From Mycobacterium sp. ACS1612 (GTDB lineage: Bacteria; Actinomycetota; Actinomycetes; Mycobacteriales; Mycobacteriaceae), in contig NZ_LZHZ01000049.1 of the NCBI RefSeq assembly GCF_001667505.1, forward strand, positions 33,605 through 97,604: a stretch of DNA of 64,000 nt. Direction: 5' to 3'. The notes beneath the pieces are model-generated. The model did no database searches and was not told the DNA's origin. It saw only the letters and a program-made list of their open reading frames with translations. How positions within the stretch are numbered: the first letter of the stretch is position 1; each line of letters starts with the position of its first letter. Shown one piece after another: positions 1 through 8,059 of the stretch. A program made the translations under genes and the position numbers.

Positions 1-73
1 CATGCACCAGCGAGTACCCCGCGGCCCAGGTCTCCAACAGTTCCTTTCGCGTGCGTCGACCGAGGCGCTCCAT
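1..73 (-). CDS. 5' fragment of an unidentified gene (runs off the window)
   Basis: An ATG at 73-71 on the minus strand shares one base with the TGA of the upstream hydrolase (TGATG), and the frame stays open for 24 codons to the window edge, beginning MERLGRRTRKELLETW. The stop-start overlap indicates translational coupling in one operon with the hydrolase at 73-1341. The visible part is basic and helical and too short to assign to a family. Confidence 0.5.
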   Translation of the reverse strand, partial: MERLGRRTRKELLETWAAGYSLVH

Positions 74-1341
74 CACCGTTTCCGTTGTCTCCACGCCGCG
101 TCGACAAGCCACGACTGCACCAAAGCATCGTCAATGAACTGCTGCACCGGCCGTGCCCGAAAAAACCCGGTGTGACCGCCGGGATACCAACAGATCTGGG
201 GTTTGCCCCAGTGCTCCCAGAGCCGGGTGGACTCGTCGCGAGGGTGTACCAGCCTGTCGGCGACGCCGGCGTAAAGGTAGCGGCCCTGCATCGGCACCTT
301 GGGAGTCAGCGCGATTGGGGAGATCATCCGGCCGATGGGCTTGGCCACCGTAAGCATCCGGCTAAGGGCTTCGTAGTCGCCGAGGCCGGCATGGCGGCCG
401 ACCAGATCGACCAGATCGGCGACCGGGACGCCGAGAATCGCACAGGCGAGGCCGTCGTCCAAGCTGGCGACCAGCGACGTGAGGTAACCGCCGAGTGAGA
501 CGCCGTACAACCCGATCGGAGAGCCCGGATCATACGACCGTATCCACGACAACAGACGACGGATATCCCACACCGCATGGGCTGTCCCGTGGACGTCGTC
601 CAGCACATCTTCGCCGGGGAAGGCGGCGCGCTTGGGCAGGCCCCGCGCACGGGGACCATGCATGGGAAGGACGGGAAGCACGACGTTGAGGCCGAGGTCC
701 TGGTGCAGATGCCAGGCCCGAAACAGCGCGAGGTCCAGGGCGGCTCGCCCCATCTCCGCGCCGTGCACACACACCAGCCATGGTCGCGGCTCGTGGTGTC
801 GCAACATCAAGCCGTACTCGCGGCTGTTGGCGGCGTAGCTCAACCACCGTTCGCGGCCCGGTTCGCCCGCACGCGGCTCATACTCACTGTCGAAGAAGAT
901 GCGCTCGTACGTCCGCCCCAGGCTCTTGACGGGCCTGATGGACACGTCGGTCAGCGTCGGCGGTGCTGCGAAGAAGCCCTCAGGGTCCTTCAACCACCCC
1001 ATTTCGCGATAAAACTCAAGTGCGGCGATCACCTCGCCTCTGATCCGTTCGATCGTCGTCGGATCCGGGGGTGATCGCATTAAATGAAAGCCCAGCAGCA
1101 CGATTTCGTCGCCGAACGCATGCGCCGCGAGCGCAAGTGTCGGTCGTGCCACTGGAAGCTCGTCGGCCTGACGATCCAGATAGTTGCCCCAGCACCGGGC
1201 GTAAAAGCCGCCGGTCCGGGTGAACGGCCCCAGCACCTGTGCCAGCGGAAGGGCACCGCCGCGCCGCCGGTCAGGCTCGTACGCTTCGCCGGCGTCGCCT
1301 GGTGCGGTAGCCGGAATGCCTGCCTGCTCGCTGTCCTGCAT
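73..1341 (-). CDS. alpha/beta hydrolase family protein
   Basis: A 422-residue protein with the alpha/beta hydrolase fold. The nucleophile elbow is GVSLGG with Ser282; the oxyanion-side strand ends in WLVCVHG near residue 190-203, and the late histidine is in YPGGHTGFF near residue 391. A long N-terminal region of about 180 residues precedes the hydrolase core, as in larger mycobacterial esterase-like proteins of unknown substrate. No signal peptide is visible, so it is probably cytoplasmic. The stop overlaps the start of the next minus-strand gene by one base. The start is the ATG at 1341; the substrate cannot be told. Confidence 0.8.
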   Translation of the reverse strand: MQDSEQAGIPATAPGDAGEAYEPDRRRGGALPLAQVLGPFTRTGGFYARCWGNYLDRQADELPVARPTLALAAHAFGDEIVLLGFHLMRSPPDPTTIERIRGEVIAALEFYREMGWLKDPEGFFAAPPTLTDVSIRPVKSLGRTYERIFFDSEYEPRAGEPGRERWLSYAANSREYGLMLRHHEPRPWLVCVHGAEMGRAALDLALFRAWHLHQDLGLNVVLPVLPMHGPRARGLPKRAAFPGEDVLDDVHGTAHAVWDIRRLLSWIRSYDPGSPIGLYGVSLGGYLTSLVASLDDGLACAILGVPVADLVDLVGRHAGLGDYEALSRMLTVAKPIGRMISPIALTPKVPMQGRYLYAGVADRLVHPRDESTRLWEHWGKPQICWYPGGHTGFFRARPVQQFIDDALVQSWLVDAAWRQRKR

Positions 1342-1560
1342 GTGATCTCTACTTCGCCCGCCAAGCGGTTGGAATCGAGTCGTTGACCAACCCTAGCGCC
1401 GGGGACAAGGCGCCGACTTCGAACCAGTGGCTGACTTCTGCCGACCTCGTGTCCCGTCCGGAACCGATCATCCACAAGGTCGGTAGGAACGGGGCTAGGC
1501 AAACGAATTCAAATTCGCCGGAACAGCCCGTTATGGGCAAACCGTGTCGCGCACACGTGC

Positions 1561-1566
1561 TGTAAT
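1561..1566 (+). promoter_or_regulatory. candidate leaderless -10 element (TGTAAT)
   Basis: TGTAAT lies six bases before the ATG at 1573, the geometry of mycobacterial leaderless promoters. No convincing -35 is seen. The rest of the 231-base divergent gap (1342-1572) holds no further gene that I can support. Confidence 0.35.
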
Positions 1567-1572
1567 GGGAGC

Positions 1573-2475
1573 ATGGATGGGCGCCGCCGCCCATTGGGCT
1601 TGCCGTGGCTTCCGCCGCGAGTGCCCGGCATCGCGCCGGTGGGTCGCGTGCCGGCCGGCCGCACCGTGGAGCTACCAGGACGTGGTAGCACCTTTGTGGT
1701 CGACTCCGGGCCGGTTGCGGATGGACCCACGTTCTTCATGCTGCACTCATTGGCCTGCACGGGGCTGATGACGTGGTATCCGACGTTGGCGATGATGCGC
1801 GAGTTCGGCCGTGTAGTGGTATTCGACCAACGTGGCCATGGTCAGGGCATCTCGGCCGCACGGTTCTTGTTGGAGGACTGCGCCGACGACGCTGCCGCAC
1901 TCGCGGATGTACTAGGCGTACGGACGTTCGTTCCTGTCGGTTACTCGATGGGATCGTTTGTAGCGCAATTAATCTGGCGTCGCCACCCACAAAAGGTTGA
2001 CGGTCTGGTGCTGTGCGCGGGAGCCGCGGCATACAACCGCGTCGCCTATGAGCGGTTGGCAACCGGTCTGTTCGCGGCGATACTCGACGCAATCAGCCCC
2101 CCTGCGCGCTCGCCCGCCGCTGCCGCGCTCGCTGCCGCCGAGCTCATCACAAATGACAGCGAGTGGCTGCTCGGGGAGGTCCGCACCACCAGCCTCGGAG
2201 CCATTACCCGCGCGATCGCCGAACTCCTGCGGTTCGACTCCACATCGTGGGTGACCGAGATCGATGTGCCTACGTCGGTTGTGATTCCTCTGCGCGACCG
2301 CGCCATTGGCGTGGCACGCCAACGCTGGCTGGCCAGCCAGATAACCGATTCGCATATCGTGACCGTGGACGCGGGCCACGCGGGCTGCACGCTGCGGTCC
2401 AACAACTTTGTGAGGGGACTGCGCGAGGCAATCGAATCGGTGCACCGTCGTCTGGTTACCGAGCAAGCAGGCTAA
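1573..2475 (+). CDS. alpha/beta hydrolase
   Basis: A 300-residue serine hydrolase. After a proline-rich N-terminus of about 35 residues comes the core: an oxyanion loop after FFMLHSL near residue 64-72, the FDQRGHGQG strand-loop near residue 94-102, the nucleophile elbow GYSMGS with Ser125, and a late DAGHAGC histidine near residue 265. The arrangement is that of epoxide hydrolase or haloperoxidase-like alpha/beta hydrolases acting on small esters or similar bonds; the substrate is unknown. It is divergent from the hydrolase at 73-1341 and monocistronic as far as visible. The ATG at 1573 is preceded by a possible leaderless promoter rather than a spaced Shine-Dalgarno. Confidence 0.8.
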   Translation: MDGRRRPLGLPWLPPRVPGIAPVGRVPAGRTVELPGRGSTFVVDSGPVADGPTFFMLHSLACTGLMTWYPTLAMMREFGRVVVFDQRGHGQGISAARFLLEDCADDAAALADVLGVRTFVPVGYSMGSFVAQLIWRRHPQKVDGLVLCAGAAAYNRVAYERLATGLFAAILDAISPPARSPAAAALAAAELITNDSEWLLGEVRTTSLGAITRAIAELLRFDSTSWVTEIDVPTSVVIPLRDRAIGVARQRWLASQITDSHIVTVDAGHAGCTLRSNNFVRGLREAIESVHRRLVTEQAG

Positions 2476-2674
2476 CCCCCCATCGAACGCCTTCAGCGAA
2501 CAGCTTCGCAGTGACGTCCTGTGCCGCAATCGATCCCGCGGCCTGTCTGTCAGCGTCGAAGGACGTTCGGGCGACTGTACTCTTGCTTGAGTGTCAGAGA
2601 CTTGCCGGAGAATCGACTGTCGGGCAATTCCGTCGTGAAGCTCAACGTCGAGGACGATGTACGCCGCGCCGAAC

Positions 2675-3112
2675 TCACAGTCGCTGCAGCGCGAACGTCC
2701 AGAATTGGGAACCGGGCGGACCGTTGAAGCAGCCGACGTCGTAATTGGACTCGATGGTTCCGGCGAGCGTGACCTCGTCCCACGTCCAGGTTTCTTGTGT
2801 CGGCAATGAATAGCCGGGAAGGCATTGCAATCCGTCGGGCACGTTTACGTTCAAGGTATATCGGCCGTTGGCTAGGTGCGCGTCGCCGTCGTAATAGGCG
2901 TAGAACTTCAGTCGCGGTATCGCGCTGATGTCCAGGCAGTCTGGGGCAGGTGGCTGACAATTCGAGATGAACCACACCCACGATGCCCGCTCGTACCGGT
3001 TGGTCAGTACGTCGTAATTTCCCACCAGCATCCCCGCGTCGGCCGGCGGGGCGAGCAGCGCCGCGACGGCCGACAGCGCCGCGGCGACGATCGTGACCAT
3101 GACGGACTTCAC
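2675..3112 (-). CDS. secreted mycobacterial protein of unknown function
   Basis: A 145-residue protein that starts at a GTG (3112-3110) preceded by GGAGG at 3120-3116; upstream in-frame starts lack a ribosome site. An N-terminal signal peptide (hydrophobic stretch ending near APPADAG) leads into a Cys-containing beta-rich domain with repeated aromatic residues (NYDVLTN, SWVWFISN, a terminal SQFWTFALQ). I infer a secreted, disulfide-bonded protein. Its pattern (GxYxxxTN near the N-terminus, then VPxxLxC) resembles the secreted protein at 21209-21751 at the other end of the mce locus, suggesting one family. It lies 61 bases downstream of the P450 gene on the same strand. Function unknown. Confidence 0.7.
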   Translation of the reverse strand: MKSVMVTIVAAALSAVAALLAPPADAGMLVGNYDVLTNRYERASWVWFISNCQPPAPDCLDISAIPRLKFYAYYDGDAHLANGRYTLNVNVPDGLQCLPGYSLPTQETWTWDEVTLAGTIESNYDVGCFNGPPGSQFWTFALQRL

Positions 3113-3173
3113 GGTTCCTCCAATCACCCGACGGCTGCCAATCAAATCACTTAGCGAAACCCTTTGGTTGGTA

Positions 3174-4532
3174 TCAGTCGATTACCGCCGCTTCCTTGCG
3201 TTCGGTGATCGGCCGGGCCAGTTCCTGTTCGTTGCAGATGCGTTGCAGCTTCTCCAACGTCTCGTCGAGACCTGGACCCAGCGGCTTGCTCGGGGTGAAC
3301 GTCGCGGGCAGATGCTTCATGCCCTGGATTACGCCGATGGTCTCGTAATGCTCGGTGCCCCCGGGGTCACACACATAGTCGGGCATCCGATCGAGCACAG
3401 CGGTGAGCATCGACTTGAAGACCGATCGGGCGACGTTCGAGCCGACGCACCGGTGCAGGCCGATGCCAAAGCTGAAGTGGCGGTTGCCTTTCCGGTCCAT
3501 GACCAATTCGTTGGGTTGCTCGAACACCGACGGGTCGCGGTTGGCCATCGCCCACGAGATCCAGAGTCGCTCGCCCTCTTTGAATCTCGTCCCCTCGACC
3601 TCCACATCCTCCGAGAACGTGCGGCCGTCACCTGGCGCGGGTGTGAAGAACCGGAGGAATTCCTCGGTCGCGGGATTGAGCAGGGTGTCGCGGTTCCGGC
3701 TGAGCAGTGCACGCTGATCGGGGTGATCGGACAGCCACTCCAGCGCGTGCGCGGTCAGCGCGGTGGTGGTGTCGAATCCGCCGCCGATGATCAGCCCGAG
3801 GTTGCCCAGGATTTCCAGATCCGGGGCGGGTTCGCCGTCGATCCGCAGTTGCAGCAGCGCGTTGATCAACCCCGGTCGCGGGTTCTCCCGGACCTCCATC
3901 ATGGTGTTGATCATGTCGATGCCCATCTGCCGGTTCATCTCGGCGACGCGCGGGGCGTCGGGGGAGTGCTCCGGGGTGGACACGGACAGGTGCGCAGGCT
4001 CGCTGTAGACCGGCCACTTCTTCAACTCGATGCCCATCATCGCCAGCGTGAGCACCGCGGGCACGATGTTGGCGAGGTCGTCGACGAAGTCGATCCGGCC
4101 TGATTCGATCTTCTCGTCGAGCGCCGCGCGCACGATCTCGTCGACGAACGGCTGCCACCTCTTGACAGCTGCGGGCGACAGATACGGGTTCAGCGCGCCC
4201 CGGTAGGTGCTGTGTTCGGGTTCGTCCATCTCGAGGATGCCGCCGCGCACCACTGTCGCGCGTTGCGCCTTGGGGATGGTGATGCCCTGGTAGGGCGTTT
4301 CGCCGGTGAGGTCGTGATGATTGGAAACCGCGGGGCAGCGCGCCAATTCGAAGACATGCTTGCTGTCAGCGGCCACCCAGTGCCCGTTGTAGGTGTCCGA
4401 CCACGCCATCGGGCATTTGGCCTGCATTTCTTCGGTGATCTTCTCGAACTGCAGCCGATACTCCGGCGTGTGGCGATCGAAGTAGTAGCGGTTCTTCTTG
4501 CGATCGGCGGCGCTCAAGTCGTCGACGCTCAA
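3174..4532 (-). CDS. cytochrome P450
   Basis: A 452-residue P450 monooxygenase with the family landmarks: an I-helix GGGFDTTTA (proton relay, DT), the K-helix ExxR in EEFLRFF, and the haem loop FSFGIGLHRCVG with the iron-ligating Cys near residue 362. About 35 residues (from LGPGLDETLEK to the end) extend past the usual P450 C-terminus. The start is probably TTG at 4532, with AGGGAG nine bases upstream and 13 bases after the ferredoxin stop; no ATG is available without running into the ferredoxin gene. It should be reduced by the neighbouring ferredoxin. Its position opposite the mce operon suggests it hydroxylates the imported hydrophobic substrate. CYP family not assigned. Confidence 0.92.
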   Translation of the reverse strand: MSVDDLSAADRKKNRYYFDRHTPEYRLQFEKITEEMQAKCPMAWSDTYNGHWVAADSKHVFELARCPAVSNHHDLTGETPYQGITIPKAQRATVVRGGILEMDEPEHSTYRGALNPYLSPAAVKRWQPFVDEIVRAALDEKIESGRIDFVDDLANIVPAVLTLAMMGIELKKWPVYSEPAHLSVSTPEHSPDAPRVAEMNRQMGIDMINTMMEVRENPRPGLINALLQLRIDGEPAPDLEILGNLGLIIGGGFDTTTALTAHALEWLSDHPDQRALLSRNRDTLLNPATEEFLRFFTPAPGDGRTFSEDVEVEGTRFKEGERLWISWAMANRDPSVFEQPNELVMDRKGNRHFSFGIGLHRCVGSNVARSVFKSMLTAVLDRMPDYVCDPGGTEHYETIGVIQGMKHLPATFTPSKPLGPGLDETLEKLQRICNEQELARPITERKEAAVID

Positions 4533-4545
4533 AATCCTGTCTCCC

Positions 4546-4740
4546 TTATTCTTCGATCGAGATGGCCTGTTCCGGGCACGAATGCACGGCGTCGCGAACG
4601 GCGTCCTCCTGGTCGGCGGGAACGACTTCATTCACCGGTGACGACGTGCCGTCAATGTCGCTGAGCTCGAACGAATCCGGCGCGATCATCGAGCACAGCG
4701 TGTGGCCTTGGCAGCGCGCTGAATCAACGAAAACCTTCAT
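4546..4740 (-). CDS. [3Fe-4S] ferredoxin, P450 redox partner
   Basis: A 64-residue ferredoxin with the CxxHxxC...CP arrangement (CQGHTLC at residues 10-16, then HSCPEQAI near the end). A histidine in place of the second Cys of a normal CxxCxxC is the hallmark of 3Fe-4S ferredoxins that serve actinobacterial P450s. It ends 13 bases before the P450 start and begins 12 bases after the upstream SDR, so the three are co-transcribed. It carries electrons from a ferredoxin reductase (not in this window) to the P450. Confidence 0.93.
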   Translation of the reverse strand: MKVFVDSARCQGHTLCSMIAPDSFELSDIDGTSSPVNEVVPADQEDAVRDAVHSCPEQAISIEE

Positions 4741-4752
4741 GCATCAGTCCGA

Positions 4753-5613
4753 TCAGATGTGGTAGTCGTACCACTTGAGGTAGCCGCCCGCGTCGACGCG
4801 CTGCTGCGTGCCGGTGATGTAGCGGGCCTCGTCGGACGCCAGGAAGAGAACCATGTTGCTGATGTCCTCGGGTTCGATCCACGGCACCTTCATGGCCTGC
4901 TGCACATAGAACACCGGTTCGGCGTCGGCCTTGGTCGGGTGCTCCAGGTCGGGGCGGAACGACTTGTACATCGGCTCGCTCTGCAGCATCGCGGTGTTGC
5001 AATTCGTCGGGTGAACGACGTTGGCGCGGATACCTCGCGGCGCCAATTCGGTCGCCAGGTTGTGGACGTACTGTGACAGCAGCCGCTTCGAGTGGAGGTA
5101 GGCGGCGCCACCCGGGTCGGTGCCGGGGTTGTCGTTCTTCGAGACATCCATCAGGGCGGCGGTCGAACCGGTGGCGATGATCGATGCGCCCTCACGGAGA
5201 TGAGGCAGTGCGACATGGATGGCGTTCAGCGTGCCGATCAGGTTGGTGTTGATCACGTCGACCCAGGCATGCATGTCGCAGGAGCCCTTCATGCCCGCGA
5301 TGCCCGCCGACGTGACGACGATGTCGAGACCACCCAGTTCTGAGACGCCGTTGTCCACCGCGGCTTTGAGCTGTCCCGCATCGCTGACGTCAACCTTGGC
5401 CGTGACGACACGCTGCCCCGTCTTCTCGATGAACTGCGCGGTCTCCTCGAGATCCTCCGGCGTGGCCATCGGATAACCGACCGTCGCGAAGTCCTCGCAC
5501 CGGTCGACGGCGATGATGTCCGCGCCCTCTTCGGCGAGCCGTATCGCGTGGCTGCGGCCCTGGCCGCGCCCCGCGCCGGTGACAAAAGCGACCTTCCCCT
5601 GAACGCGTCCCAT
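4753..5613 (-). CDS. mycofactocin-coupled SDR family oxidoreductase
   Basis: A 286-residue short-chain dehydrogenase. It has the Rossmann motif TGAGRGQGRSHA near residue 12, a long insert (CEDFATVGYPMATPEDLEET) after the second beta strand, and the catalytic Tyr-Lys in AAYLHSKRL. The GRGQGRSHA motif and the PMATPEDL insert mark the SDR subgroup that binds its NAD tightly and passes electrons to mycofactocin. No mycofactocin biosynthesis genes are in the window. The start is the ATG at 5613 with AAAGGA upstream; a longer in-frame reading to 5982 would overlap the next SDR and is rejected. It probably oxidises the alcohol produced by the P450. Confidence 0.9.
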   Translation of the reverse strand: MGRVQGKVAFVTGAGRGQGRSHAIRLAEEGADIIAVDRCEDFATVGYPMATPEDLEETAQFIEKTGQRVVTAKVDVSDAGQLKAAVDNGVSELGGLDIVVTSAGIAGMKGSCDMHAWVDVINTNLIGTLNAIHVALPHLREGASIIATGSTAALMDVSKNDNPGTDPGGAAYLHSKRLLSQYVHNLATELAPRGIRANVVHPTNCNTAMLQSEPMYKSFRPDLEHPTKADAEPVFYVQQAMKVPWIEPEDISNMVLFLASDEARYITGTQQRVDAGGYLKWYDYHI

Positions 5614-5627
5614 TGAAAGTCCTTTCC

Positions 5628-6326
5628 TTAGGTGTTTCGGCCGCCGTTGACGCCCAAGATTTGCCCGGTGATGTACCCGGCTTCTTCGGAGATCAGGAAT
5701 GCGCACGCCGCGGCGATGTCCTCGGGTCTGCCCATCCGGCGCACCGGTGTCGACTCGATGTTCTTGTCGATGAACAGGTAGCCGCGCTCTGCGGACTTGC
5801 GCAGCATCGGGGTGTCGATGAAGCCCGGCGGCACCGCGTTCACGGTGATGCCCGCAGGCCCGTACTCGAGCGCCAGCGACTTGGTCAGCCCGTTGACCGC
5901 CGACTTGGCGGCGACATACGGCGCCATGTACGGCTGCCCGGAGTGAGTGCTCGAAGAGGAGATGTTCACGATGCGGCCCCACCCCGCCTCGATCATGTCG
6001 GGCAGCACCGCTTGGACGCAGTGGAACACGCCGTTGAGGTTGACGTCGATGACCCGCTGCCAGTCCTCGAACTTCAACTCGGTGAACCGCTTGAACTTCT
6101 CGAGTCCGGCGGCGTTCACCAGAACCGTGACCGGGCCCAGTTGAGTGCGGATCGCCGTCAACGCCTCCTCGACCGCGGCGCGGTCGGCGACGTCGGCGGT
6201 GAAGGCGAATTGTTCATCCGACGGATTGAGGTCGATGGTCGCGACGTCCAAACCGTCTGCCCGCAGTCGTCTGGCGACGGCTTGTCCGATGCCGGAGCCG
6301 CCACCAGTAACAACCGCGGTCTTCAT
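5628..6326 (-). CDS. SDR family NAD(P)-dependent oxidoreductase
   Basis: A 232-residue classical SDR: cofactor motif TGGGSGIG at residues 7-14, NAAG near residue 70, a Ser in NISSSS and the catalytic pair in YVAAKSAVNG, and a C-terminal GQILGVNGG. It is the first gene of the minus-strand arm (this SDR, mycofactocin SDR, ferredoxin, P450), ending 14 bases before the next start. The likely reaction is a hydroxyacyl or alcohol/ketone interconversion on the same substrate. It is read from the divergent intergenic region at 6327-6574, which carries operator-like repeats close to its start. Confidence 0.9.
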   Translation of the reverse strand: MKTAVVTGGGSGIGQAVARRLRADGLDVATIDLNPSDEQFAFTADVADRAAVEEALTAIRTQLGPVTVLVNAAGLEKFKRFTELKFEDWQRVIDVNLNGVFHCVQAVLPDMIEAGWGRIVNISSSSTHSGQPYMAPYVAAKSAVNGLTKSLALEYGPAGITVNAVPPGFIDTPMLRKSAERGYLFIDKNIESTPVRRMGRPEDIAAACAFLISEEAGYITGQILGVNGGRNT

Positions 6327-6344
6327 GCGCAGGCCTCAGTTATC

Positions 6345-6380
6345 AAGAACCGTCCTTCCGATTATGAGAACCGTACTCTC
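6345..6380. promoter_or_regulatory. tandem operator-like repeats in divergent promoter
   Basis: Two copies of AGAACCGT lie 21 bases apart (6346 and 6367), two helical turns. The second is embedded in GAGAACCGTACTCTC, a partial inverted repeat around CGT. The site is 20-55 bases before the SDR start, a position suited to a repressor of the P450 arm. No regulator gene adjoins it, so the binding protein is unknown. Confidence 0.4.
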
Positions 6381-6505
6381 GGAGTGTGCGTTATCGCAAG
6401 ACAGTAGAGGAGTGTCGTTCGCACTGGTGAGACGTTGGAGCCTGTTTGTCTTAGCGCTAATCGCAGGCAGGGGGAGTTCTGCGCATCTGCTTGAGTTCTC
6501 TGTAT

Positions 6506-6522
6506 GCGAATGTATGATTCGC
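6506..6522. promoter_or_regulatory. inverted repeat operator before the ALDH-mce operon
   Basis: GCGAAT-GTATG-ATTCGC is an exact 6-base inverted repeat with a 5-base centre, about 50 bases before the aldehyde dehydrogenase start. Its half-site resembles the GAGAAT/ATTCTC half-sites seen elsewhere in the window. It is a plausible operator for the plus-strand operon. Confidence 0.4.
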
Positions 6523-6574
6523 GGCGGATGAGAATGAAGTTTCCATCACATGCGGATGCGTGCTGAGGAGGATC

Positions 6575-8059
6575 GTGCAGGAAACGCCCACCGTGTTGAG
6601 TGACCCACGCAGTGACGAGTCGGCAGAGCGGCATCTACTGATCGACGGAAAGCTGCTCCACACCGAACGGACGTTTCCTTCTATCAACCCCGCAACGGGT
6701 GAGGTCCTCGGGTACGCGCCAGACGCCACCGTGGCCGACGCCGAGGCCGCTGTCGCCGCCGCGCGCCGCGCGTTCGACGAGACTGAATGGTCGACCGATA
6801 CCGACCTGCGCATCCGCTGCCTCGAGCAGTTCCATCGGGCCCTCGTCGAGCACCGGGACGAGCTTGCCGCACTGACCATCGCCGAGGTGGGCGCCACCGA
6901 GTCGCTGTGTCAGGGCGCTCAGCTGGACGCGCCGATCGACATCGTCCGCTATTACGCGGAGCTCCTGAAGACCTATCCGATGACCGAGGACCTCGGCAAC
7001 ATCGAGAGCCGCGGCATGCAGCACCACCGCTGGGTCGAGAAGGAAGCCGGCGGGGTGGTGGCCGCGATCATCGCCTACAACTACCCGAACCAACTGGCAC
7101 TCGCGAAGCTGGCGCCTGCCTTGGCGGCGGGTTGCACGGTGGTGCTCAAGGCGGCTCCGGACACCCCGCTGATCACACTCGCGCTCGGCGAGTTGATCGC
7201 CGATCACACTGACATTCCCGCGGGCGTGGTGAACGTGCTCAGCGGCGCGGACTCGGAGATCGGCGCGATCCTGACCACCAGCCCCGACGTTGACATGGTC
7301 ACCTTCACCGGCTCGACGCCGACCGGCCGTCGGATCATGGCGGCCGCGAGCGACACCCTCAAGAAGGTGTTCCTGGAACTCGGCGGGAAGTCGGCCGCAA
7401 TCGTGCTCGACGACGCCGACTTCAACACCGCCGCGTTGTTCTCCGCGTTCTCGATGGTGACCCACGCCGGACAGGGTTGTGCGCTGACGTCGCGGCTGCT
7501 GGTGCCGCGCGCGCACCACGACGAGATCGTGGAGTTGGTGAAGAACAACTTCGGGTTGGTGCGTTATGGAAATCCAGCCGACCCGTCGACGTACATGGGT
7601 CCGCTGATCAGCGAGAAGCAGCGCGACAAGGTCGACGGCATGGTCAAGCGCGCCGTCGAGGCGGGCGCCACGCTGGTGACCGGCGGCGAAAAGGTGGACC
7701 CGGGCTACTTCTATACCCCGACCCTGCTGACCGACGTCGACCCCGACAGCGAGATCGCCCAGGAGGAGGTGTTCGGGCCGGTGCTGGCGGTCATCGCCTA
7801 CGAAGACGACGACGATGCGGTGCTGATAGCGAACAATTCGATCTACGGCCTCTCAGGTGCGGTGTTCGGCAGCCCGGACCGTGCGCTCGCGGTGGCCCGC
7901 CGCATCCGGACCGGAACCTTCTCCATCAACGGCGGCAACTACTTCAGCCCCGATAGTCCGTTCGGCGGCTACAAGCAGTCCGGGATTGGTCGTGAGATGG
8001 GCACCGCGGGACTCGAGGAATTCCTGGAGTCGAAGACGTACGCGACGGTGGTCGGCTGA
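6575..8059 (+). CDS. aldehyde dehydrogenase family protein
   Basis: About 494 residues, NAD(P)-dependent aldehyde dehydrogenase. Landmarks: TFTGSTPTGR cofactor loop, general base Glu in LELGGKSA, catalytic Cys in HAGQGCALTS, and EEVFGPVLAV followed by PFGGYKQSGIGREMG near the C-terminus. The start is uncertain: GTG at 6575 follows AGGAGG by only three bases, and in-frame GTGs at 6560 and 6593 are alternatives. It heads the plus-strand operon and overlaps the next gene by one base (TGATG). It should oxidise an aldehyde, probably formed from the P450/SDR product, to the carboxylic acid that the next enzyme links to CoA. Confidence 0.92.
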   Translation: MQETPTVLSDPRSDESAERHLLIDGKLLHTERTFPSINPATGEVLGYAPDATVADAEAAVAAARRAFDETEWSTDTDLRIRCLEQFHRALVEHRDELAALTIAEVGATESLCQGAQLDAPIDIVRYYAELLKTYPMTEDLGNIESRGMQHHRWVEKEAGGVVAAIIAYNYPNQLALAKLAPALAAGCTVVLKAAPDTPLITLALGELIADHTDIPAGVVNVLSGADSEIGAILTTSPDVDMVTFTGSTPTGRRIMAAASDTLKKVFLELGGKSAAIVLDDADFNTAALFSAFSMVTHAGQGCALTSRLLVPRAHHDEIVELVKNNFGLVRYGNPADPSTYMGPLISEKQRDKVDGMVKRAVEAGATLVTGGEKVDPGYFYTPTLLTDVDPDSEIAQEEVFGPVLAVIAYEDDDDAVLIANNSIYGLSGAVFGSPDRALAVARRIRTGTFSINGGNYFSPDSPFGGYKQSGIGREMGTAGLEEFLESKTYATVVG

